Shown here: one piece after another, positions 23,869 to 32,070 of the stretch
Position numbering within the stretch: position 1 is the stretch's first letter
Layout: the number at the start of each line of letters is the position of its first letter
Assembly: GCF_007896895.1 (NCBI RefSeq)
Contig: NZ_VOGW01000087.1
Span: 219,292-256,695 of the forward strand
DNA from: Streptomyces misionensis
Lineage (GTDB): Bacteria; Actinomycetota; Actinomycetes; Streptomycetales; Streptomycetaceae
Direction: 5' to 3'
DNA length: 37,404 nt
Translations under genes and position numbers: made by a program
The notes under the pieces: generated by a model
What the model saw: the letters and a program-made list of their open reading frames with translations, nothing else
What the model was told of the DNA's origin: nothing
The model's database searches: none

Positions 23869-25488
23869 GTGCCCGCCGATCTCGTCCTGCTCTCCGCCCG
23901 GCTGCTCGACCCCGGCACCGGCGCCCTCCTGCCGCACACCGCGCTCGCCGCGCGGGACGGCCGCATCGTCCTGCTCGGGGACGACCGGGAGGCCCGTGCC
24001 CTCGCCGGACCCCGCAGCACCGTGCTCGACCTGCGCGGCGCCGTGGTCCTGCCGGGCCTGACCGACGGGCACCTGCACCCCGTCTCCGGAGCCGAACGCA
24101 CCATGGGCGTGGACCTCTCCGCCTGCCGCGACCTCGACGCGGTACGGGCCGTGCTCGCCGACGCCGTGCGCGCGCTGCCGCCGGGCGGCTGGCTGCGCGG
24201 CTGGGGCCTGGACCCCAACGCCTTCGGCGGTGCGCCCGTCGGACACGCGGCCCTCGGGCCCGTCCTCGACGGCGTCCCCGCCTTCATCGAGCTCTTCGAC
24301 GCCCACTCGGCCCTGGCCGGCGCACGCGCCCTGGAACTGGCGGGCATCGACGGGCCGCGCGCCTTCGAGCAGGGCTCGGAGATCGTCTGCGACGCCGACG
24401 GACGGCCCACCGGGCTCCTGCTGGAGGACGCCGCCTGCGCACTCGTGGAGGCCGTCGCGCCCCGGCCGACCGAGGCCGAGATCCGCGCCCGGGCCGCCGA
24501 GGTGCTGCGCGCGATGGCCGCCTCGGGCCTCACCGGCGGGCACGCCATGGACGCGAACGGCGACACCCTCGCCGTCTACACCGCGCTGGAGGCCGAGGAC
24601 GCCCTGCCGCTGCGGCTGCGGGTCCACCCCTGGTGCCCGCCGGAGGCCGACGACGACACCGTCGCCGAGCTGATCCGGCTCCAGGGCACCGGCGGGGCGC
24701 TGTGGCGGGTGGCCGGTGTGAAGCTGTTCATGGACGGCACCATCGACAACGGCACCGCCTGGCTGGAGGCGCCCGACCGGCACGGGGAGTCCACCCGAGC
24801 CTTCTGGCCCGACCCGCGGCGCTACAGCCGGGTGATCGCCGCCCTGCACCGCGCCGGGGTGCCCACCGCCACCCACGCCATCGGGGACGCTGCCGTACGG
24901 CATGTGCTCGACTCCGTGGAGAAGGCGCAGACGGAGGGCCCCGGCGCCGTACGGCACCGCGTCGAGCACATCGAGACCGTGCCGGACGACACCGTACGGC
25001 GGTTCGCGCCGCTCGGGGTGGCCGCGTCCATGCAGCCCACCCACTGCTGCGAGTTCACCCGCGCTGACCACACCGACAACTGGTCGCGGCGGCTCGGCGA
25101 GGAGCGGGCCGGGCACGCCTTCCGCTGCCGTGACCTGTGGGACGCCGGGGCGCGGGTGGTGCTCGGCTCCGACTGGCCCGTGGCGCCGTACCCGCCGCTC
25201 GAGGTCATGGCGGGCGCCCGGCACCGCCGTCCCGCCGACCTCTCCCTGCCGCCGCACGGCCCCGACCAGGCCCTCACCCCGCTGCGGGCACTGCGGGCGA
25301 TGACCGTGAACCCCGCCTGGGTCGCGGGGGAAGAGGGGATCGCCGGGCGGCTCGCCGTCGGCCACCGCGCCGACCTCACGGTGCTCGCCGAGGACCCGCT
25401 GGCCGTCGCCGACACCGAACTGGCGCAGGTGCCGGTGGTGGCGACGGTGCTGGCGGGACGGGTGACGTACCGGGGAGCCGCGCTGTGA
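23869..25488 (+). CDS. Amidohydrolase family protein (YtcJ / Amidohydrolase_3 type)
   Basis: Metal-dependent hydrolase of 539 aa, full length for the Amidohydrolase_3 group that includes N-substituted formamide deformylases. The metal-binding HLH is in LTDGHLHPVSG (about 65-75); further motifs are GVKLFMDGTIDNGTAWL (the conserved Lys), THAIGDAAVRHVLD, HRVEHIE and the metal Asp in VLGSDWPVAP. The GTG at 23869 has AAGGAG overlapping the TetR stop codon, so the two genes are co-transcribed and probably coupled. No signal peptide is present. The context with an NCS1 permease suggests a C-N bond in an imported nitrogen compound as the target. Confidence 0.9.
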   Translation: MPADLVLLSARLLDPGTGALLPHTALAARDGRIVLLGDDREARALAGPRSTVLDLRGAVVLPGLTDGHLHPVSGAERTMGVDLSACRDLDAVRAVLADAVRALPPGGWLRGWGLDPNAFGGAPVGHAALGPVLDGVPAFIELFDAHSALAGARALELAGIDGPRAFEQGSEIVCDADGRPTGLLLEDAACALVEAVAPRPTEAEIRARAAEVLRAMAASGLTGGHAMDANGDTLAVYTALEAEDALPLRLRVHPWCPPEADDDTVAELIRLQGTGGALWRVAGVKLFMDGTIDNGTAWLEAPDRHGESTRAFWPDPRRYSRVIAALHRAGVPTATHAIGDAAVRHVLDSVEKAQTEGPGAVRHRVEHIETVPDDTVRRFAPLGVAASMQPTHCCEFTRADHTDNWSRRLGEERAGHAFRCRDLWDAGARVVLGSDWPVAPYPPLEVMAGARHRRPADLSLPPHGPDQALTPLRALRAMTVNPAWVAGEEGIAGRLAVGHRADLTVLAEDPLAVADTELAQVPVVATVLAGRVTYRGAAL

Positions 25489-25512
25489 CCGCCCCGGCGG
25501 ACCGGGACCCCC

Positions 25513-26154
25513 TCAGGAACTCTGCCGGGCCCGCCGTTCGCGGCGGGCCCGGCGGGCCTCCAGCAGCAGCGGCAGCAGGGACAGCACGACGACCGCCACG
25601 ACCAGCACCAGCAGATAGTCGTTCACCTGGGGGACCGACGCGCCGAGGGTGAAGCCCGCGAGCACCAGGACCTGCGACCAGAGCACCCCGCCCACGCTCT
25701 GCCAGAGGGTGAACGGCCGCAGCGGCACCTCCAGCGCCCCCGCCACCGGGTGCAGCACCGTGCGCAGCAGCGGCACGAACCGGCCGAGCACCAGCGCCTT
25801 GCCGTAGCCGTACCGGGCGAGCAGTTCCTCGGCGCGGGACGCCGCGCCCTTCACCCGCCTGCTGGAGGTGCGCGCGAGCAGCGCCCGGCCGCCGTGCCGC
25901 CCGATCAGATAGCCGACCTGGCCCCCGGCCACCGCGCCGACCGCCGCGCACAGCAGCACCTGCCACAGCGCCAGGCGCGGCGGCTGCTGGGCGGTGCCCG
26001 CGCACAGCACACCGGCCGGGAACAGCAGCGTGTCCCCGGGCAGGAAGAAGCCGACGACCAGCAGGCCGGACTCCGCGAAGATCACCGTCAGCACGCCGAG
26101 CGCGCCGAAGGCCGCCAGCACCGAGGCGCTGTCCAGCGGGTTGACGGCGATCAC
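25513..26154 (-). CDS. DedA-family membrane protein (VTT domain)
   Basis: Integral membrane protein of 213 aa in the DedA/SNARE-associated family, whose members act as lipid (undecaprenyl-phosphate or phospholipid) carriers. Signatures are ESGLLVVGFFLPGDTLLFPAG-like sequence in the first half, GGQVGYLIGRHGGRAL, then FVPLLRTVLHPVAGALEVPLRPF, the conserved re-entrant loop region. In that loop the common F-x-R-F-x-P-x-x-R appears as GRFVPLLRTV. I chose the GTG at 26154, preceded by AGGAGG; the frame is open to 26265. It is convergent with the amidohydrolase, only 24 nt away. Confidence 0.88.
   Translation of the reverse strand: MIAVNPLDSASVLAAFGALGVLTVIFAESGLLVVGFFLPGDTLLFPAGVLCAGTAQQPPRLALWQVLLCAAVGAVAGGQVGYLIGRHGGRALLARTSSRRVKGAASRAEELLARYGYGKALVLGRFVPLLRTVLHPVAGALEVPLRPFTLWQSVGGVLWSQVLVLAGFTLGASVPQVNDYLLVLVVAVVVLSLLPLLLEARRARRERRARQSS
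25524..25553 (+). terminator. Perfect 13-bp hairpin with TTCG loop
   Basis: Arms 25524-25536 and 25541-25553 pair perfectly around TTCG. It lies 36 nt after the amidohydrolase stop, inside the 3' coding end of the convergent dedA-like gene, so it can terminate the plus-strand transcript while also being translated in the opposite one. Confidence 0.65.
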
Positions 26155-26321
26155 CGGCCGCGCCTCCTGGCCTCCTCGCAGGGCTCCGTCCTCACCAGGA
26201 TCCCGTGTCCCGGGCGGTGGCGCCCACTCCCGGACACGGCGCCGGGGAAGGAACGGACCGGACATCCCCAGGCCACCTGTCGTACACCCGGCCGTACACC
26301 CCGCCGAGGCAGCGTGGCCCC

Positions 26322-26903
26322 ATGACGCACCACCCGATCCGCGCCGTCCGGGCCGTCGACGCCCTCATGGACCTGCCGGCCGGCTGCGCCGGTGCCCGGG
26401 ACACCCCGGACGGCCCCGGCGACCCGGTGGACCTCCTCGACCACGGCCTCCAGGCCGCCGCCCTGCTCGCCGCGAGCCACCCGGACGACGAGGAGGCACG
26501 GGCGGCCGGGCTCGTCCACGGCCTCGGCCACCACCTCGTGCCGGGCGGCGAGGCCGGGCACGGCGCGCACGCCGCGGCGGCGGTCGAGGGCCTGCTCGGA
26601 CCCCGGGTCGCCCGGCCGGTCGCCCTGCACATTCCGGCCGAGCGCCGTCCCGCCGCCCCCGACCCGCACCTCGCGTCGTTCCCGGAGAGCGCCCGCACCC
26701 TCGGCCGGCAGGGCGGTCCGATGACCCCCGCCGAGGCCGCCGCCTTCGCGGCCGGGCCCGACTGCGCGGCGGCGGTCGCGCTGGGCCGCGCCGACGACGC
26801 GGGCGAGGCGGCCGGTCGGCGGGTGCCGGCGCCGGAGACCTGGCGGCCGGTCCTGGAGCGGGTCGCCGCCGCCCGGGGCCGGGCGGCGACCCGTCCGTGC
26901 TGA
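26322..26903 (+). CDS. HD-domain protein related to PhnZ, with a degenerate HD motif
   Basis: A 193-aa protein that aligns by eye with the HD-type mixed-valent di-iron oxygenase/phosphohydrolase family (PhnZ-like). Shared features are LDHGLQAAALLA (about 39-50, His41), a VHGLGHHL stretch (65-72), RVARPVALHI (His103), RTLGRQGGPM (125-134) and a late acidic ADDAG. The defining HD pair reads His66-Gly67 because the codon is GGC instead of GAC, and the substrate-Lys position after the conserved LH is Glu107 (LHIPAERR rather than LH-x-AAKR). Catalysis is therefore doubtful. The ATG at 26322 lacks a strong ribosome-binding site. It is followed 48 nt later by the GAF-SpoIIE gene. Confidence 0.72.
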   Translation: MTHHPIRAVRAVDALMDLPAGCAGARDTPDGPGDPVDLLDHGLQAAALLAASHPDDEEARAAGLVHGLGHHLVPGGEAGHGAHAAAAVEGLLGPRVARPVALHIPAERRPAAPDPHLASFPESARTLGRQGGPMTPAEAAAFAAGPDCAAAVALGRADDAGEAAGRRVPAPETWRPVLERVAAARGRAATRPC

Positions 26904-26951
26904 TGTGCTCATGGCGGGACTGTGCGGGGATCCCCCTCTAAGGTGAGTGCT

Positions 26952-28199
26952 GTGGTGGATTGGTTTCACCCGTTTCGTCAGTCGACGGTGGCGGCCGTCG
27001 GGGTCGAAGACGGCGTACCCGCCCCGGAGCGGACCCGCGTGCCGGCGGGTCCGGCCGAGCTGCGCGCGGTGGCGGCCGGGATCGGCACCACCCTGGACGA
27101 GGACACCACCTGTGCCGAGCTGACCCGCGCCGCCGCGGCCCGGCTCGGCGGCGCCGCGGCCGTGCTGCGCCGGGGCCGCGAGGCCGGGACGGCCTACGAG
27201 GCCGTCAGCGGCGACCGGGACCTGCTGCCCGAGATCCGGCGGGTCGCCGCGGCCCTCCGGCCGGCCGCCGGCCCGGACGAGGACCGATGGGTCGCGCCCG
27301 AGCCCGGCGACGACCGTGCCGCGCTCTGTGTGCCGCTGACCGCCGGCGGCCACTGCCACGGCGTGCTGGTCTGCGCCCGCGGGGCCGAGCCGTACCCGCC
27401 GCCGGAGACGGAGTTCCTGCGGTTCCTGGCCGAGTGCGCCGCCTCCCACATCCGGCACGCCCGCGAGCACGACGCCCTCAGCGGCGTCATCGGCAAGCTC
27501 CAGCGCGCCCTGCTGGCCGAACCGGGCCGCCCGCACCCCAACCTGGACGTCGCCATCCGCTATCTGCCGGTCGGGAACAGCACGCTGGTCGGCGGGGACT
27601 GGTGCGAGACCGTGCGCCTGCACTTCGGCCGCACCCTGCTGGTCGTCGGCGACGTCATGGGGCACGGTCTGGAGGCCGCGGTCGACATGACCGCCTACCG
27701 GTCCGCCCTGCGCTACATCGCCTCCGCCGATCTGCCCCCGCACCGGGTGCTGCGCCAGCTGGACGACATGGCCGCCGAGGAACCCGACCGCAGGCCCGCC
27801 ACCTGCCTGCTGGCGCAGGTCGATCCCAACCGCGGCATGGTGACGCTGGCCGGCGCCGGGCATCTGCCGCCGCTCGTGATCGATCCGCAGGGGCGGGCCA
27901 CCCGGCTGCCGGTGCCGGTCGGCCCGCCCCTGGGCACCGGGTTCGGCGGCTACGAGCCGGCCACCTACCGTCTGGCGCCCGGGCAGACCCTCGTGCTGTT
28001 CACCGACGGGCTGGTCGAGCGGCGCGGCGAGGACATCGACCGCTCCCTGGACCGGCTGGCGGGCCTCGGCTTCGGGGCCGCCGCCGGCCCCGAGGAGATC
28101 CTCGACACCGTCGTCGGCCGCCTCGACGTCCGCCGCGCCGAGGACGACGTCGCCGTCCTGGCCGCCCGGCTGCGCCCGCGCTCCTCCCCGGTCGGATAG
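26952..28199 (+). CDS. GAF domain / SpoIIE-type PP2C serine phosphatase
   Basis: A signalling phosphatase of 415 aa. Residues about 25-170 form a GAF-like sensor (CAELTRAAAARLGGAAAVLRR, then ALCVPLTAGGHCHGVLVCA). Residues about 180-410 form the PP2C/SpoIIE domain with VGGDWCETVRL, the metal Asp in VVGDVMGHGLEAA, GAGHLPPL, FTDGLVERRG and the final metal Asp in EDDVAVLAARL. Such proteins dephosphorylate anti-anti-sigma factors in streptomycetes. No kinase or sigma-factor gene is linked here. The start is uncertain: GTG codons at 26943, 26952 and 26955 are in frame. I prefer 26952 because AGGTGA lies just upstream. Confidence 0.87.
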   Translation: MVDWFHPFRQSTVAAVGVEDGVPAPERTRVPAGPAELRAVAAGIGTTLDEDTTCAELTRAAAARLGGAAAVLRRGREAGTAYEAVSGDRDLLPEIRRVAAALRPAAGPDEDRWVAPEPGDDRAALCVPLTAGGHCHGVLVCARGAEPYPPPETEFLRFLAECAASHIRHAREHDALSGVIGKLQRALLAEPGRPHPNLDVAIRYLPVGNSTLVGGDWCETVRLHFGRTLLVVGDVMGHGLEAAVDMTAYRSALRYIASADLPPHRVLRQLDDMAAEEPDRRPATCLLAQVDPNRGMVTLAGAGHLPPLVIDPQGRATRLPVPVGPPLGTGFGGYEPATYRLAPGQTLVLFTDGLVERRGEDIDRSLDRLAGLGFGAAAGPEEILDTVVGRLDVRRAEDDVAVLAARLRPRSSPVG

Positions 28200-28270
28200 A
28201 CCGGTCGGGTGGGACCGACCAGGTCGGACCGACCGGGTGGGACGGACCGGACCGGTCGGGTGGACCGGCC
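28200..28270. repeat. Imperfect GGTCGG/CCGACC repeat cluster between convergent genes
   Basis: Three imperfect copies of an approximately 21-nt unit (28200-28220, 28228-28248, 28251-28270) contain CCGACC-A-GGTCGG and GGTCGG-A-CCGACC dyads at 28215-28234. Located between the SpoIIE gene and the minus-strand eCIS operon, it probably terminates one or both transcripts. Confidence 0.6.
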
Positions 28271-28302
28271 GGGGGAGCGGCCGGGGAGGAGCGGGCGGAC
28301 GC

Positions 28303-29547
28303 TCAGCTCCGCTGGAAGAACTCCACCTCCGCGAGCGCGACGTGCCGGCCCGCCGTCAGCCCCGTGACCGACCGCAGCACCAGTCGCACGCCCACCACGT
28401 CGCTGATCCCGGTCGTGACGGTCTGCGGTCCCGCCTTGTCGCTCAGGGTCACCGACTTGCGGTGCACGGTGCCGTCCGAGGACGTGATCTCCATGTCCAT
28501 CCGCAGAGCGCGGGCCTCGGTCGCGTACTGCTGCGGCGAGTCCGAGGCGCCGTTGGTGACGAGGAGGTCCACCAGCCGGAACGGCTTGCCGAAGGTGTAC
28601 GTCACCGACGCACCCGGCCCCGGCGCGGCCCAGTAGCGGTTGCTCAGGCCGTCCGTGGTGTTCGCCGCCGGATGCCCGCTCACCGAGGCGCTCGCCGTGA
28701 CGCGGACCGGCGTGACCGGCTTCGTACCGCTGAGCTTGTCCCGGGTGTCCTCGACCAGGGCCCGTCCGGCGGGCAGCAGCAGGAAGGCGCCCGCGCACAG
28801 CGCCGCGACCACCACTAGGATCACCAGCAGCCGCACCCAGCGCCCGGAGCCCGCGCGCACCCGGCGCCGGAACGGCCACACGGTCCGCCACCACGGCAAC
28901 GCCTCGGGAGCCGCCTGCGGGTTCAGCGGGGTGGCGCAGCGGCGGCAGAACCGGCGTCCCGGCGGATTCGGCGTCCCGCACGCGGGGCACGGCGGCCCCA
29001 CCACCTCCTCCCGCGCCGCCACCGGCCGCACGACGGGTCGCGGCGCCACCGCCTTGGCGGGCCGCACCGGGGCGGGCTGCCGCGGGTCGGGCGCGACGGG
29101 CTCGGGCGCGCGCGGGGCAACCGGAGCCGGGGGCGCCGGTGGCACCGGTGACGCCGGGGCGGACGACGCGGGTGCCGTGGACGGTGCCGGTTCCGGTGTC
29201 GGTGTCGGTGTCGGTTCCGGTGCCGGTGGTGCCGCGGGTGCGGCGGGCGCCGCGGGTGTGCTCGCGGTGCCGGTCGCCGTGGGGGCCGTACCGGGCGTCG
29301 GCCGGTCCGAGGCGTCCGGGGCGTCCGGAGCGTCCGGGGCGTCGTCGGTACGGGGCGTGCGGTCGTCCCCCTCGGGGCGGGCCCTGCGGGGCCCCCGGGA
29401 GGGCGTCGGGGCGTCGGCGGCCGGACCCGGACCCGGCTCCCGCGCGGGGCGGCCGGCCTCCGCGGACCACCCCAGGTACGCCCCGCAGTTGCCGCAGAAA
29501 TCGTCGTCGGGGCCGTTGGACGCCCCGCACGCGGGACAGGCGCGCAC
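28303..29547 (-). CDS. Membrane-anchored double zinc-ribbon protein with discoidin-like C-terminal domain
   Basis: A 414-aa multidomain protein, last gene of the contractile injection operon. The N-terminal zinc ribbon has Cys4, Cys7, Cys18 and Cys21. A long Pro/Ala/Thr-rich spacer (about 30-180) leads to a second ribbon with Cys187, Cys190, Cys201 and Cys204. One transmembrane helix lies at about 239-260, and a beta-rich F5/8C (discoidin)-like domain at about 280-412 (ASASVSGHPAANTTDGLSNRYW, ALAEVEFFQ). Predicted topology is ribbons in the cytoplasm and discoidin domain outside. The GTG start has a perfect GGAGGTGA that overlaps the tail-protein stop, so it is coupled to the eCIS genes. A role in docking the particle at the membrane is possible but inferred from context. 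Confidence 0.87.
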   Translation of the reverse strand: MRACPACGASNGPDDDFCGNCGAYLGWSAEAGRPAREPGPGPAADAPTPSRGPRRARPEGDDRTPRTDDAPDAPDAPDASDRPTPGTAPTATGTASTPAAPAAPAAPPAPEPTPTPTPEPAPSTAPASSAPASPVPPAPPAPVAPRAPEPVAPDPRQPAPVRPAKAVAPRPVVRPVAAREEVVGPPCPACGTPNPPGRRFCRRCATPLNPQAAPEALPWWRTVWPFRRRVRAGSGRWVRLLVILVVVAALCAGAFLLLPAGRALVEDTRDKLSGTKPVTPVRVTASASVSGHPAANTTDGLSNRYWAAPGPGASVTYTFGKPFRLVDLLVTNGASDSPQQYATEARALRMDMEITSSDGTVHRKSVTLSDKAGPQTVTTGISDVVGVRLVLRSVTGLTAGRHVALAEVEFFQRS

Positions 29548-29551
29548 GGCG

Positions 29552-30115
29552 TCACCTCCCTTCGTCGGAGGGCGGGCCGGACAGGATCTCCACCCGGCAG
29601 GGGACGTGCACGGGACAGTGGGCGCGGACGACCTCGCGGACGCGGTCCGCGTCCACCTGCGGCTCCCGGCCCGGCCACACCCGGACCAGCACCTCGCCGG
29701 ACGGCGCCGGCGGCAGGGGCGTGCCCGGGGAGCGGGACCACACCGCGCCGCCGTCGCCGGTGACCTCGGCGTGCACCCCGAGCGTCAGCCGCAGCCGCTC
29801 CACCAGGCCGCGCCGGGTGCCGCGCCAGCGGTGCAGCTCGACCGCCCGCACCACCGCCTCGCGGCGCAGCTCCGCGGGCCGCCCGGGGTCGTCGTCGGCG
29901 CCCACCCAGGACGCCAGCCAGGCCACGAAGTCCGCCGGGGCGAGGCGCGGATCGAGATACGCGGGCAGGTTGTCGAGGGTGGCGAACACGGGGGCGAGGA
30001 CGGTGTCCAGGCCCGCGGTGAACCGCTGGGCGAAGTCGTCGTCGGCGTACAGCGCGGGCAGCAGCCCGCCGATCGGGTGCCGGCTCGGCAGGCCGGGTAC
30101 GGCGGCACGGCTCAT
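29552..30115 (-). CDS. Phage tail protein I-like baseplate component (eCIS, Afp12-like)
   Basis: A 187-aa protein of the tail-protein-I/gpI family that completes the baseplate wedge. Typical N-terminal LLPALYADDDFAQRFTAGLD, the LDNLPAYLDP stretch, ADFVAWLASWVG and RRGLVERLRLTLGV are visible. The C-terminal third (PSGEVLVRVWPG, VVRAHCPVHVPCRVEIL) is as in other actinomycete eCIS proteins. The ATG overlaps the baseplate J stop by 4 nt (ATGA). Confidence 0.88.
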   Translation of the reverse strand: MSRAAVPGLPSRHPIGGLLPALYADDDFAQRFTAGLDTVLAPVFATLDNLPAYLDPRLAPADFVAWLASWVGADDDPGRPAELRREAVVRAVELHRWRGTRRGLVERLRLTLGVHAEVTGDGGAVWSRSPGTPLPPAPSGEVLVRVWPGREPQVDADRVREVVRAHCPVHVPCRVEILSGPPSDEGR

Positions 30116-32070
30116 GGACGGACCTCCGGCTCCACCGGCTGCACGACGACCTGGTGCTGGTAGGAGAAGACCAGCGCGCCCGGACCCACGTCGATGCGGT
30201 CCACCGGCGCGCCCCGCCGCCCGGTGATCGGGTCGGCGGCGAACAGCCGGATCTCCTCCACCAGCGCGTTGCCGGTGGCGCGCTGCAGCACGCCGAACAC
30301 CTCGCCGTACTGCACCGGCCGCCCGAACGGCCACCCGGTGCCCTCCGGACCGCCGCGCAGCGGGTTGAGGTACCCGAACAGCGCGGCGAGCGCCGCGTTC
30401 CGGACCCGGTCGGTGTCGCCGGGCGCGGTCGCGAGCCGGGCCACCACGGTGACGCCCTGGTAGACCGGCGGCTCCACCACCAGCCGGGTCCCGATCAGCC
30501 GCCGTTCGTCCAGGCTCTCGGTGATCGCGGCCAGCACCTGGTCCGAGGGGATGAGCTGCTCGAAGCGGAGCCGGTCGCCGTCGTCCGCCACCGCGTCCGG
30601 CACCACCAGCACCCGTACCGCGCCCGCCCCGTCGTCGGCGGGCAGACAGCGCACCCGGCGCACCGAGGGCGCCGCCTGCCGGGCGATGATCTCGTGGTCC
30701 TCGGCGGTGACCGCCCGCTCCTGCATGCGCAGCGCGTCCGGGGCCCGCAGCTTGGCGTTCTCCACCGTCTCGCCGTCCACGCCGCCGCGCGCCGCCTCCC
30801 GGTTGACGACCCGCGCGATGTACGGCACCGAGCTGCGCAGCACGGAGATGGCGCCGCGGGCCACATTGCCGGCCGGGCCACCACCGGTGCGGTAGCGGGT
30901 CACCCGGATGTGGGCGCCCTTCTCCGGTACCGCGCCGCACGGCCGCAGCGTCCCGTCCGGTTCGCGCAGCGCGGGCGGGAAGAGGAACTCGCCGGTGGTG
31001 GCGTCCACCCGGACGTGCCGGTCGCCGGGTCCCGAGCGGCCGAAGTGCTCGACGATCTCCCAGCGCTGCCAGCCGTCGGCGGAGGAGACCTCGACCAGCG
31101 GGGGCTCGCCGTCCAGCAGCACGGGCGGGCGGCCCAGCCGGAAACTCTGGCCCGCGACCCCCTCCGAGGTGCCGAGCGGCACATCGGTGACGGTCTCGGC
31201 GTGCTCGACCGGGGTGGTCCCGCCGACCGTGAACACCGTCGCCTCCCGCACCGTCGGCGACTCCGAGTAGAACGGCTGGCCCGGCTCCGCCTCGGTGACC
31301 CGGCAGCGCAGCCAGCCCGCCCGGGTGCCGCCGATCACGGAGGCCGTGTGCCCGGCCGGCACGTACACGATCACCTCGCCGGGCCGGTTCAGACCGCCCG
31401 TGGTGTCCGGGCCGGTCTCGCACTCCTGCCAGCGGCCCCCGTCCCACGCCTCCCACGCCAGCGGCGGCTGGCGCGGGTCCACGCCGACGCCCTCCACCCG
31501 GCTGTCCAGGCGCACCGCCACGATGCACCGGGGCACCGCGGCGGGCAGCCCGAACAGCAGCGCGTCGCCCGGCTGCGGGGCCGCCTGGAAGCACCGCACG
31601 TCCCGCCCCTCGGCCAGCTCACCGGTCCGGTCGGTCTGCTCACCGGACCGGGGCGCGGTCACCAGCCGCAGCAACTCGCTGGGCACGATGCGCAGTTCCC
31701 CGGTGGTGGCGAACACCACCGGCTCCTCGGCGTCGCCGTCCGCGGTGGTCACCTCGGTGCCCGCGGGCAGCGTCACCGTCTCGGGCTGCGGCGCCGACAG
31801 CCAGAAGTCGACCTCGGCGCCGGCCGCCGCGGGCGGGAACAGCCGGATGCCCAACAGGTCCAGGAACGCGGTGTAGTTCTTGTCCGGCACCCGGTTCAGC
31901 CGGTACAGCAGCTGGTCCACGAGATAGGCGAACGTCTCGATCAGGGTGACGCCCGGGTCCGACACGTTGTGGTCGGTCCACTCGGGCGCGCGCTGCTGGA
32001 CGTAGCGCTTCGCCTCGTCGACGAGCTGCTGGAAGCGCCGGTCGTCCAGGTTGGGGGAGGGCAGGGCCAT
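30112..32070 (-). CDS. Baseplate assembly protein J-like (eCIS, Afp11-like)
   Basis: Large baseplate wedge protein of 652 aa, annotated in relatives as putative baseplate assembly protein. The N-terminus, FQQLVDEAKRYVQQRAPEW followed by TDHNVSDPGVTLIETFAYL, is the classic opening of this family. The central part has beta-rich repeats, and the C-terminus contains the gpJ-like LVIGTR/LVVEPPVYQGVTVVARL region and FGYLNPLRGGPEGTGWPFGR. It overlaps gp25 upstream by one base (TGATG) and tail protein I downstream by four, indicating strict co-translation of the baseplate parts. Confidence 0.92.
   Translation of the reverse strand: MALPSPNLDDRRFQQLVDEAKRYVQQRAPEWTDHNVSDPGVTLIETFAYLVDQLLYRLNRVPDKNYTAFLDLLGIRLFPPAAAGAEVDFWLSAPQPETVTLPAGTEVTTADGDAEEPVVFATTGELRIVPSELLRLVTAPRSGEQTDRTGELAEGRDVRCFQAAPQPGDALLFGLPAAVPRCIVAVRLDSRVEGVGVDPRQPPLAWEAWDGGRWQECETGPDTTGGLNRPGEVIVYVPAGHTASVIGGTRAGWLRCRVTEAEPGQPFYSESPTVREATVFTVGGTTPVEHAETVTDVPLGTSEGVAGQSFRLGRPPVLLDGEPPLVEVSSADGWQRWEIVEHFGRSGPGDRHVRVDATTGEFLFPPALREPDGTLRPCGAVPEKGAHIRVTRYRTGGGPAGNVARGAISVLRSSVPYIARVVNREAARGGVDGETVENAKLRAPDALRMQERAVTAEDHEIIARQAAPSVRRVRCLPADDGAGAVRVLVVPDAVADDGDRLRFEQLIPSDQVLAAITESLDERRLIGTRLVVEPPVYQGVTVVARLATAPGDTDRVRNAALAALFGYLNPLRGGPEGTGWPFGRPVQYGEVFGVLQRATGNALVEEIRLFAADPITGRRGAPVDRIDVGPGALVFSYQHQVVVQPVEPEVRP

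Noticed and set aside
23131..25365. 744-codon minus-strand open frame opposite TetR and amidohydrolase
   Set aside because: Shadow composition, no motif; the plus-strand genes have complete family signatures.
29139..29260. Repeated GGTGTCGGT-like sequence as a possible tandem DNA repeat element
   Set aside because: It simply encodes the Pro/Thr-rich spacer of the zinc-ribbon protein (TPTPTPEP) and needs no separate explanation.
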